This document shows positions 8,045 to 14,102 of a stretch of DNA of 29,585 bases, piece by piece. The stretch covers positions 1-29,585 of the forward strand of contig JAWXCH010000306.1 in assembly GCA_034440595.1 (NCBI GenBank). Direction: 5' to 3'. Each line of letters opens with the position of its first letter. Position 1 is the first letter of the stretch. Source of the stretch: JAWXCH01 sp034440595. Lineage in GTDB: Bacteria > Planctomycetota > Planctomycetia > Pirellulales > JALHPA01. Under the pieces are notes generated by a model that saw only the letters and a program-made list of their open reading frames with translations, was not told the DNA's origin and did not search any database. Made by a program: the position numbers and the translations under genes.

Positions 8045-8745
8045 GAAGTTTGATACTGGCTGATTGACGGTTTTACTGCCGGACGGCGGCAATTGTGCAG
8101 TTTAGCGTGGACGACCGACGGGGGCGACGGGCCGCTATTTGCCGCGGCCCGAAATAGCCTGACAGGACATGGCCCAATTTGGGGGTTTAGGCAATTTTAT
8201 TCTGATCCAGTGGACCGAAAATCGGTTGAGAGTCGTTTGTGATGATTTTTTAATATTTCCCGCTGTTTTGACGGCAAGGTCTGGACCCGCGGGTTGGTCT
8301 GATTAGAATTGTTATACATACGAACCAGAGCGTGGCACACCTGTCGTGATACGTAGCGGCTGACCTTGATCAGGCCCTGCGTATTGCTTGTGGACAGAGT
8401 GCGAACTGCTGGCGGGCCTCCCACATTGGTCGCCGCTTCGCCGTGTAAGCTGTCGTTTTGGAGATGAGCAAAAGAATTGCATCAGAGTGGTTTGGGTTCT
8501 GAGCAGTGTGTTTTTAACACGTGTGTTCCGTTTCCAAATCTATTCTGGACCAACGAGTCTGAAACAAGGTGTCTACTTTATTTTATTGGGCATCAGAGTT
8601 TCGGGCCGGATTTTTGTTCGTCTGTTTCATTTAAAAGGTCTAGTACTAACGGTACTGTTCGCAACAAGTTGCTAATCGACTGGGTTGGTTGTTGCGCGCG
8701 GTGTGGTTAAGTGCTTCGTTTTTGACAGCTACTTCAAGGAGTGAA
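8045..8745. other. Gene-poor region upstream of the sigma factor
   Basis: Several short frames occur here, but none has protein-like composition or a convincing start. The region is less GC-rich than its neighbours. It holds small hairpin candidates, for example GTGTGTTTTTAACAC near 8507-8521, AGTACTAACGGTACT near 8641-8655 and GCAACAAGTTGC near 8660-8671, and a perfect -35-like TTGACA near 8722 without a good -10. I do not recognise tmRNA, RNase P RNA, SRP RNA or 6S RNA. It could hold a regulatory RNA or simply a degraded gene. Confidence 0.4.
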
Positions 8746-8904
8746 ATGCCATTTGCGCTTTCGCCGTCGAAGTTTGCTTTTCTACAGGATGTGGGTTCTG
8801 GTTCAATGTCGGCATGCATGGCGTTTTCAAGTGGGGAATTTGAAAACTGCCGTAGTGTGTCTTTGCGGGACTGGTATCGCGCTGGTAGAGCGGGAGGAGT
8901 TTGA
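8746..8904 (+). CDS. Possible 52-residue small protein upstream of the sigma factor
   Basis: Short frame starting at ATG 8746 with AAGGAG four bases upstream, one of the best ribosome binding sites in the window. The predicted product (MPFALSPSKFAFLQDVG at its start, SLRDWYRAGRAGGV at its end) has no signal peptide, no membrane segment and no family I recognise. The frame is also open upstream to 8689, but without a comparable site. It ends about 250 bases before the sigma factor start. It could be a real small protein, an upstream regulatory frame, or chance; only conservation would decide. Confidence 0.25.
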   Translation: MPFALSPSKFAFLQDVGSGSMSACMAFSSGEFENCRSVSLRDWYRAGRAGGV

Positions 8905-8996
8905 CGGCACACGATAATGCATGCTGAACGGACTAGGGAAACCTGTCTATCGCATTGTGGAGATCCTGGTCGTAATTTCTTACCAAATAGGCGAAG

Positions 8997-9028
8997 TTGG
9001 CAGACGGAACTGCTTTGAGTGGTAGAAT
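8997..9028 (+). promoter_or_regulatory. Candidate promoter of the primary sigma factor gene
   Basis: TTGGCA at 8997-9002 and TAGAAT at 9023-9028, each one mismatch from the sigma-70 consensus. The -10 is preceded by TGG, giving an extended -10. The 20-base spacer is longer than usual, which lowers confidence. Transcription would begin near 9035, leaving a leader of about 120 bases before the TTG start at 9156. Confidence 0.35.
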
Positions 9029-9155
9029 TTGAAGGTTTTGGCCCTGTCCAGACGCGGTGAAACGCCGTGGTTGGACACTGGTCTATAAAGTTGCATTATT
9101 AGTCGCTGCAAATAGTTGTTGCATACTATTCACTTGGCAGAAACAGGAGCGAGCC

Positions 9156-10712
9156 TTGTTTGACGCATTATTGGATGACCTAGAAGACGATGTGGCACCA
9201 CACGTTGACGAAGCGGTCGATCTGGTCGATAAGTCCGTTGACCTGGATGGTGATGACGATCTGACTGTCGATTCGGCTTCGCTGGATCTGGATCTCGACG
9301 GTAAGACCGAAGAACTGCTGGCCGCCGACGAAGAGGGGGAAAGCTGGTCAGACGATCCGGTGCGCATGTATCTGACTCAGATGGGTGAAATCCCCTTGCT
9401 CACGCGCAAGGAAGAAATTGCCCTGGCCATGAAGATCGAAGTCACTCGTGCTCGCTTCCGCCGCAAATTGCTGGCCTGCGACTATGTGATTCAGATCGCC
9501 GTAAAAATCCTCAACCGCGTCCATCGTGGCGAACTGCCGTTTGACCGCACCGTGCAAGTCTCGGTGACCGACCGGCTGGAAAAGGATCAGATTCTTGGCC
9601 GCTTGCCGCATAACCTGCGGACCATTGAGTCGCTGTTGCGTCGCAATCGTGCCGACTATCGCACGGCACTGTCCAAGACGGCCAAGGTCTCGGCTCGCCG
9701 AGATGCCTGGTCCCGTCTGGCACGTGGCCGCATGCGAGCGGTCAAGCTGGTCGAAGAACTAGGCCTGCGTACCCAGCGGATTGAGCCGCTGATTCGCACG
9801 CTGGAAGAGTTCAGCCGCCGTGTGGATGACCTGCGTGCTGCCATCACACAGCACAAGAAAAACCGCCTGCCGCTGATCGAACGTCAGCATTGGCTGAAGG
9901 AACTGCGCACGATCTTGATCGTCACGCAAGAAACCCCAACCAGTCTGCGTAATCGCGTGAAGTTTCTACGGCTGATCTTTGCCGAGTACCAACACGCCAA
10001 GCGCGGGCTGTCCGAAGGTAACCTGCGGTTGGTGGTCAGTATTGCCAAGAAGTACCGCAACCGTGGGCTGAGCTTTCTGGATTTGATTCAGGAAGGGAAC
10101 GCCGGGCTGATGCGTGCGGTCGACAAGTTCGAATACCGGCGCGGGTTCAAGTTCTGTACGTATGCCACCTGGTGGATTCGTCAGGCGATTACCCGAGCGG
10201 TGGCCGATCAAAGCCGCACGATTCGTATTCCGGTCCACATGGTCGAAACGATGTCTCGCGTGCGGAATGTCTCGCGGCAACTGCTGCAAGAACTTGGCCG
10301 CGAGCCAACCATCGAAGAGACGGCGATTGCCTCTGGCACCGCCATCGATGAGACCCGTCGCGTACTGGCGATGAGCCGCTACCCGATCAGTCTCGATCGC
10401 CCGGTCGGTAATAGTGAAGACAGCCACTTTGGCGATCTGTTGCCGGATGGTGGTGCAGAGAACCCCGCTATCGGTGCCGCACAAGAAATGTTGCGTGGCC
10501 GAATTGCCAAGGTGCTCAAGACTCTGAGCTATCGTGAACGTGAAATCATCAAGCTCCGTTACGGGCTAGGTGACGGATACAGCTACACCCTGGAAGAGGT
10601 CGGGCACATCTTCAAGGTAACCCGCGAACGTATCCGTCAGATCGAAGCCAAAGCTGTTCGTAAGCTGCAGCAACCAAGCCGCAGCCAGGAACTGGTTGGG
10701 TTCTTGGACTAA
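9156..10712 (+). CDS. rpoD: Primary RNA polymerase sigma factor (RpoD/SigA)
   Basis: Housekeeping sigma-70 factor of 518 residues that directs core polymerase to promoters. I choose TTG 9156 because AGGAG (9145-9149) sits six bases before it; the longer frame from GTG 9057 would add 33 residues with a hydrophobic stretch that does not fit a sigma factor. The N-terminus (about 1-60) is extremely rich in Asp and Glu, in place of a recognisable region 1.1. Region 1.2 is DDPVRMYLTQMGEIPLL (from about 66). A non-conserved region of about 200 residues follows. Region 2 (about 285-362) includes LSEGNLRLVVSIAKKYRNRG and TYATWWIRQAITRAVADQ. Region 3 follows, and region 4 (about 455-508) has LSYREREIIKLRYGLG and the helix-turn-helix TRERIRQIEAKAVRKL. 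The strong conservation of regions 2 and 4 makes the identification secure; the start is an inference. Confidence 0.95.
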   Translation: MFDALLDDLEDDVAPHVDEAVDLVDKSVDLDGDDDLTVDSASLDLDLDGKTEELLAADEEGESWSDDPVRMYLTQMGEIPLLTRKEEIALAMKIEVTRARFRRKLLACDYVIQIAVKILNRVHRGELPFDRTVQVSVTDRLEKDQILGRLPHNLRTIESLLRRNRADYRTALSKTAKVSARRDAWSRLARGRMRAVKLVEELGLRTQRIEPLIRTLEEFSRRVDDLRAAITQHKKNRLPLIERQHWLKELRTILIVTQETPTSLRNRVKFLRLIFAEYQHAKRGLSEGNLRLVVSIAKKYRNRGLSFLDLIQEGNAGLMRAVDKFEYRRGFKFCTYATWWIRQAITRAVADQSRTIRIPVHMVETMSRVRNVSRQLLQELGREPTIEETAIASGTAIDETRRVLAMSRYPISLDRPVGNSEDSHFGDLLPDGGAENPAIGAAQEMLRGRIAKVLKTLSYREREIIKLRYGLGDGYSYTLEEVGHIFKVTRERIRQIEAKAVRKLQQPSRSQELVGFLD

Positions 10713-10738
10713 CGAAGTCACGGCCCAAAATTGGGTGC

Positions 10739-10760
10739 CACTGCTGGCTTGCCAGCAGTG
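10739..10760. repeat. Palindrome CACTGCTGG...CCAGCAGTG after the sigma factor gene
   Basis: A near-perfect 22-base palindrome with arms CACTGCTGGC and GCCAGCAGTG, set in the context GTGCCACTG...CAGTGCTGA. The context matches the core of the dispersed element at 13940, 17845 and 17924, but with an extra CTG in each arm and without that element's second block. It may be a diverged member or part of a double terminator with the next hairpin. Confidence 0.6.
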
Positions 10761-10774
10761 CTGAAAATACAAAG

Positions 10775-10809
10775 AGCGGCCGGTTGCAAAATCGGCCGCT
10801 TTTTCTTTG
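10775..10809 (+). terminator. Rho-independent terminator of the sigma factor gene
   Basis: An 11-bp stem, AGCGGCCGGTT (10775-10785) with AATCGGCCGCT (10790-10800), closed by a GCAA tetraloop of the GNRA class and followed by TTTTTCTTT. It lies 62 bases after the sigma factor stop codon. Confidence 0.9.
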
Positions 10810-10972
10810 CGCGGTGGGTGAGAGGCGGACAAGCGCGTTCCGCACCGTCCAAACCGTCCATTGCTTTAATGCAGGTACTATTTATTCCCTTGTCGGACGG
10901 CAGGGAAATGCACAGTGCAAATAGGCCGGAGCCAGTTCACTCCATTTTACTTCCAGACATTTTGAACCATTC

Positions 10973-11025
10973 TACGCCGAAGGCGTTTCATTCCGAAGCC
11001 CAGGGTCGCGCAGCGCACCCTGGGT
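10973..11025 (+). repeat. Left REP of the RAYT unit
   Basis: Contains two hairpin-forming parts, ACGCC/GGCGT and CCCAGGGT-cgcgcagcgc-ACCCTGGG. It begins TACGCCGAAGGCGTTTCATT and ends CGCACCCTGGGT. It is the inverse counterpart of the repeat at 11626-11685. Confidence 0.85.
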
Positions 11026-11099
11026 GAAAGTAGAATCGATTCATGTACCCCGTAGGGGTTCCACAATTCGTTGTTGGTTTTTTGAGAGGGGTCGAACCG

Positions 11100-11555
11100 A
11101 TGTCGCAGTCACTCGTTCAAATTTATGTTCATATTGTCTTTTCAACCAAGGGGCGTCGTGCGTTCCTGCAAGACCAGCAAATTCGCCGCGAGACAGAAGG
11201 TTATCTGGTTGGAATTTGCCGCCAACAAGGATGTCCATCCCTGCAAATTGGTGCCGTCGAGGACCATGTTCACATCTTGTGTCGCCAGGGAAAGGCGATT
11301 GATGTGGCCGAGCTAGTTCGCGAACTCAAACGCGACTCATCGAAATGGCTCAAAACACAAAGCCCAGCGCTAGCCGAATTTCATTGGCAAAAAGGGTACG
11401 GCGCTTTCTCGATTAGTCCTAGCCATATACCGCAACTGCGCAAGTACATTGCTAACCAGGAAGAACATCATCGCACCGAAAGTTTTCAGGAGGAGTTTCG
11501 CCGACTTTGCAAGAAGTATCATCTGGAATTGGACGAGCGGTATGCCTGGGATTGA
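11100..11555 (+). CDS. REP-associated tyrosine transposase (RAYT, IS200-like Y1 family)
   Basis: Y1-type single-strand DNA transposase of 151 residues that would nick and join at REP hairpins. The start ATG 11100 has AGGGG eight bases upstream; an in-frame ATG at 11043 lies in the repeat flank. The metal-binding HUH motif is DHVHIL (His56, His58). The catalytic Tyr is expected in RKYIANQEEHH (Tyr116). The N-terminal beta strand VQIYVHIVFSTKGRR is typical of the transposase_17 fold. Length matches intact family members and I see no disruption. Paired REP sequences on both sides (10973-11025 and 11626-11685) identify it as a RAYT and not an IS200 copy. Related palindromes elsewhere in the genome are its likely substrates. 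Confidence 0.9.
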   Translation: MSQSLVQIYVHIVFSTKGRRAFLQDQQIRRETEGYLVGICRQQGCPSLQIGAVEDHVHILCRQGKAIDVAELVRELKRDSSKWLKTQSPALAEFHWQKGYGAFSISPSHIPQLRKYIANQEEHHRTESFQEEFRRLCKKYHLELDERYAWD

Positions 11556-11625
11556 TGAGCCGTTGAGCAATGGTCTACCGATTGAATTTAACCGCTTCGC
11601 GGTAACTGGTGATTTGGGTTAGTGT

Positions 11626-11685
11626 ACCCAGGGTGCGCTGCTGCGCAGCGACCACTGGGCTTTGGAATGCAACGCCTACGGCGTA
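11626..11685 (-). repeat. Right REP of the RAYT unit
   Basis: Inverted and slightly expanded copy of 10973-11025. On the minus strand it reads TACGCCGTAGGCGTTGCATT at its start and GCGCACCCTGGGT at its end, with extra CTG/CA bases in the central stem. It lies 70 bases after the transposase stop codon. Confidence 0.85.
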
Positions 11686-11766
11686 ATTTGCGAACTCGCA
11701 CCCCGTTCGATACAAACCCACACAATTGACCGAAACCGACCCGTCCGGAAGGCTCAGCGGCATCGG

Positions 11767-11979
11767 TCAATAGTTCTCCAGATTCGTTTCTGGATCATCC
11801 AGAAACTTGACCGAAGCAGCCGGATCAGGCGGGAACAAGACAGGCCGAAGAAAGTCGGCAGAGGGGGCGGCTTGCGTTTTAACGACGCCCGTAACGACGA
11901 CAGCCGTACCGGGCTGAAGCGAGACTGCTTCGTCAGGTACAAAAACTCGTCCATCAAAATGTGCACGAATGGAGGACAT
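11767..11979 (-). CDS. Small antitoxin-like protein (AF2212/DUF104-like N-terminus), solitary
   Basis: Protein of 70 residues. The first half, SSIRAHFDGRVFVPDEAVSL followed by PGTAVVV, matches the beta-strand pattern of small antitoxin-like proteins (AF2212/DUF104-like: a strand, then F-PDEPVDLPxGTxV). The second half is a Pro-rich linker and an acidic tail (DDPETNLENY) that could bind a partner. No toxin gene (PIN domain or RelE-like) lies next to it, so it is either an orphan or not a toxin-antitoxin component. No Shine-Dalgarno sequence precedes it at a usable distance; a good -10 lies just eight bases before the ATG. Several shadow frames overlap it on other frames, but only this one has family-like sequence. 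Confidence 0.65.
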   Translation of the reverse strand: MSSIRAHFDGRVFVPDEAVSLQPGTAVVVTGVVKTQAAPSADFLRPVLFPPDPAASVKFLDDPETNLENY

Positions 11980-11987
11980 GCCTTAAT

Positions 11988-12014
11988 AGTATACCGAAAA
12001 CTGGTATCTAGCAA
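11988..12014 (-). promoter_or_regulatory. Promoter of the antitoxin-like gene, close enough for a leaderless mRNA
   Basis: On the minus strand, TTGCTA (12009-12014) and TATACT (11988-11993) are separated by 15 bases. Only eight bases lie between the -10 and the ATG, so transcription would start within a few bases of the start codon. Confidence 0.5.
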
Positions 12015-12022
12015 ATCGGGGC

Positions 12023-12838
12023 TCACGCCGCACTCCGCCGCTTCCGTTTCTCGCCGCTTTTCTTTATTGGTCGCGGCGCAGCAGGAATGGCAGGCAGAGT
12101 TGCCGACACTGGCGCCTGAGCGGAGATCTCATACAGCACCGCGTTGCGGGATTTGCCGACCACCCTGAGTGCATCGCAATGGCGTAGGACGTAGGCAATC
12201 TGTTGCGCTCGCCAGCGTGGGATGCTCAGGAACTTTGCCATGTCGGCAGTATGAAACTGTTGCGGGAGGGAGGTTACCTTACGTGCCGTTTTGATCGGGC
12301 CGGTTTTGTTCGCTGGCAGACAGCGGGAAAATCCCGCCAATCGCAGCAGATCATCCGGGGTGGACAGCTCCACCGTCTCGCTAATCTCGACCAGTTGCTG
12401 ATCCTGCACGACAAAGTCGTTCTTGCGCCAGCGGCGCCGCCGCCCGTGACCGGGGTAGCGCAGCTCCAAGACCTCGACCATCGCCACTTCGATGGTCAGG
12501 TTCGGGTGAGGAAAGAGCCGGGTCGCGCGGACTAGTTCGTCGAACAAGTCGAGCGGAATTTGTCGCTTCGGGCTGCTACGCCGCTCGAGAACTGCGCCAT
12601 CCTTGGCCGCTAGCTTCACCAGTGTCTTCCGCGCGATCAGCGGTTTGACAATCCGGACGCGGTGCGATTGGAGCAGTGTGCGGATCTTGTCTCGAATGGC
12701 CGAGAGCTTGCCATGCTGGATCTCGATCAGCTCGTCGTCAGCGATCGCATCGATGATGTGCGCGCCGAGGCGCACTTCGACGCCGCCCTGCTCACCGGCA
12801 TAGAGCCGTTTTAGATCGCGATGAAGGGAGGTTTCCAT
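12023..12838 (-). CDS. Planctomycete conserved protein, nuclease-like N-terminus and HTH-like C-terminus
   Basis: Protein of 271 residues from a family I recognise from planctomycetes but whose function is not established. The N-terminus (METSLHRDLKRLYAGEQGG) is followed by VEVRLGAHIIDAI and ELIEIQ (about 37-41), then an amphipathic helix SAIRDKIRTLLQSHRVRIVKP. This resembles the Glu, Asp, (Asp/Glu)-x-Lys core of PD-(D/E)xK nucleases, with Gln in place of the Lys. The middle has a very basic segment, YPGHGRRRRWRKND (about 128-141). The C-terminal 90 residues (FHTADMAKFLSIPRWRAQQIAYVLR) look like a winged helix, and the tail is Lys/Arg-rich. DNA binding or cleavage is inference. No Shine-Dalgarno sequence precedes the ATG at 12836-12838. 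Confidence 0.75.
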   Translation of the reverse strand: METSLHRDLKRLYAGEQGGVEVRLGAHIIDAIADDELIEIQHGKLSAIRDKIRTLLQSHRVRIVKPLIARKTLVKLAAKDGAVLERRSSPKRQIPLDLFDELVRATRLFPHPNLTIEVAMVEVLELRYPGHGRRRRWRKNDFVVQDQQLVEISETVELSTPDDLLRLAGFSRCLPANKTGPIKTARKVTSLPQQFHTADMAKFLSIPRWRAQQIAYVLRHCDALRVVGKSRNAVLYEISAQAPVSATLPAIPAAPRPIKKSGEKRKRRSAA

Positions 12839-12870
12839 ACTTATGTTGGGTGAGCATCCTGCTCGTTTTC

Positions 12871-12985
12871 CAATAACAAATAATCAATGATTAATAGCAA
12901 ATAACAAATCTGACCTGCCATGAGACCCCTGCCAGACAAAACTCGCCGCTAGACTACGATTTGTTATTTGTTATTTGTCATTTTC
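12871..12985. repeat. AT-rich direct and inverted repeats
   Basis: AAATAACAAATC at 12899-12910 is perfectly inverted at 12958-12969. Further partial copies of AATAACAAAT or TTGTTATTTGTTATTTGTC lie at 12872-12882 and 12961-12979, with ATCAATGATTAAT between. The block fills the spacer between the response regulator stop and the start of the nuclease-like gene downstream. Confidence 0.6.
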
Positions 12986-12990
12986 AAAAG

Positions 12991-13458
12991 CTACTTCGGC
13001 CCGCTGTCGTCTTCCATCTGCTGGATATAACTTTGCAGACGTTCGAGTTCATCGGTCACGTGATGCAGCTTCAGCATGTTTTCGACACGCTTGATCAGTT
13101 CGACTTTGTTGACCGGCTTGCTGAGAAAGTCATCGGTGCCGCTGTCGACGGCGCGTTCGATGTCCCCCAGCTCATTCAGCGCCGTGACCATCAGGACCAT
13201 GATGCCGCGCGTGGCGGGGTTCTTTTTGAGTTGGCTACAGACCTCAAAGCCGCTCAGCTTGGGCATCATGACATCCAGCAGAATCAGGTCCGGCTGAAAC
13301 GAGGCGACCTTGTCCAGCGTGTCGCGGCCATCGACGGCAATGGCGGTGTCGGCGTCGACCTCGGCCAAGAATGCCTCCAACAGCTCAACGTTTGGTTGGT
13401 TGTCGTCGGCAATCAGGATGCGACTGCGACGTGGTTTTGGGGTCTTGCTAGCGGCCAT
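12991..13458 (-). CDS. Stand-alone response regulator (receiver domain only)
   Basis: CheY-like receiver protein of 155 residues. ATG 13456-13458 is preferred because AGGA lies six bases upstream and it follows a good promoter; a TTG six codons upstream is possible. The phosphoacceptor site is intact: acidic pair Asp18-Asp19 (ILIADDNQ), Asp62 (LILLDVMMPKLSG), Thr92 (MVTALNE) and Lys114 (LSKPVNK). After the receiver, residues 120-150 form an amphipathic helix (VTDELERLQSYIQQMEDD) that could dimerise or bind a partner. There is no DNA-binding or enzymatic output domain and no histidine kinase nearby, so the kinase must be encoded elsewhere and output must be by protein interaction. Confidence 0.92.
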   Translation of the reverse strand: MAASKTPKPRRSRILIADDNQPNVELLEAFLAEVDADTAIAVDGRDTLDKVASFQPDLILLDVMMPKLSGFEVCSQLKKNPATRGIMVLMVTALNELGDIERAVDSGTDDFLSKPVNKVELIKRVENMLKLHHVTDELERLQSYIQQMEDDSGPK

Positions 13459-13500
13459 GAGCGATCCTGATTTCAAATCAATCCAAGGAGAATTTCACGT

Positions 13501-13528
13501 AGTATAGCGCAAGCGCCGAGAGGTCGAA
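13501..13528 (-). promoter_or_regulatory. Candidate promoter of the response regulator gene
   Basis: On the minus strand, TTCGAC (13523-13528) and TATACT (13501-13506) have a 16-base spacer. The -10 matches the consensus at five of six positions; the -35 is weak. Transcription would start near 13494, about 35 bases before the ATG. Confidence 0.45.
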
Positions 13529-13661
13529 AGGCGGATCGGGCTGACAATCTGGTTCAAAATGCGTAAGTTGCGGCTCGATTTGCCGCCGCGATAGCACGAC
13601 GTGACCTTTTGCAAACTGCCGTAGCCCGTTTTTCGCTACTTGTTTATAGTTCCATGCGCTA

Positions 13662-13931
13662 TCAGAACCTGTAAATAAACAACAGCGACAGGATGAGTGC
13701 CAGAGTGCCGACGGCACCTAGCACAATCCACCAGCCGCTGCGACCTGACCAGGGACTGGTGTCCGGGGTGATCCAGTGCCCACACAGGGGGCACTGTTCG
13801 GCGTCCTCATAGATGTCGACACCGCAGCGTGGGCACTCGCGCGTGGCGGTTTCGTCGTCGGAGAAGGAGTCCTCGTCTGGGTACTCCTCTTCGTCGAGGT
13901 CGTCATCGGACCAGTTGCTGTAGTCGGACAT
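13662..13931 (-). CDS. Small zinc-ribbon membrane protein
   Basis: Protein of 89 residues, starting at ATG 13929-13931; the longer open frame up to 14168 crosses the divergent LysM gene start and is not credible. An acidic N-terminus (SDDDLDEEEYPDEDSFSDD) is followed by a zinc ribbon with two CxxC pairs (Cys33-Pro-Arg-Cys36 and Cys47-Pro-Leu-Cys50). A C-terminal transmembrane helix (about 67-87, WWIVLGAVGTLALILSLLFI) ends in YRF. The layout suggests a tail-anchored protein with the metal site and acidic arm in the cytoplasm. The function is unknown. The start codon is only nine bases from a copy of the dispersed palindrome (13940-13997), so its leader may include that element. Confidence 0.75.
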   Translation of the reverse strand: MSDYSNWSDDDLDEEEYPDEDSFSDDETATRECPRCGVDIYEDAEQCPLCGHWITPDTSPWSGRSGWWIVLGAVGTLALILSLLFIYRF

Positions 13932-13939
13932 GCGGTTAA

Positions 13940-13997
13940 GCACTGGCGGAGCCAGTGGCACACAAAAAAGTAAGTTGTCACAAAGCAGAAGATACTT
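13940..13997 (+). repeat. Dispersed palindromic element, copy A
   Basis: GCACTGGCGGAGCCAGTGGC (palindromic block) is followed by ACACA, a short spacer, then GTTGTCACAAAGCA and AGAT-CTT. The same ordered blocks occur at 17845-17896 (inverted) and 17924-17984. It lies between the divergent zinc-ribbon and LysM genes. Confidence 0.8.
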
Positions 13998-14102
13998 GCG
14001 GCGGAACAGCATTATCGGACCCCTGTCCGGTTTCGCCAACCTGAAATCATAGATTATGGCCACAATGGAATTGCGGCCTAACGAGTCACGGAGGACGAAA
14101 TT

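Larger units (their letters stand above)
10973..11685. mobile_element. RAYT transposase gene flanked by inverted REP sequences
   Basis: A unit of about 713 bp in which a REP-associated tyrosine transposase gene lies between two related palindromic repeats in opposite orientation. The left repeat 10973-11025 and the reverse complement of 11626-11685 share TACGCCG-AGGCGTT, CATTCC, AAGCCCAG and GCGCACCCTGGGT in the same order. Small extra hairpins (ACCCCGTAGGGGT at 11047-11059, ACCGCTTCGCGGT at 11591-11603) lie just inside the repeats. This is the classic REP-RAYT-REP layout; such genes are usually single copy and domesticated rather than freely mobile. Confidence 0.85.

Noticed and set aside
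7503..8063. 186-codon plus-strand frame
   Set aside because: Antisense to the RNA methyltransferase, whose three family motifs are unambiguous.
12871..12985. CRISPR array
   Set aside because: The repeats are short, imperfect and in both orientations, with no regularly sized spacers and no cas genes anywhere in the window.
13478..13717. 79-codon minus-strand frame before the response regulator
   Set aside because: It starts inside the zinc-ribbon gene in another frame and contains the response regulator promoter; no family features.
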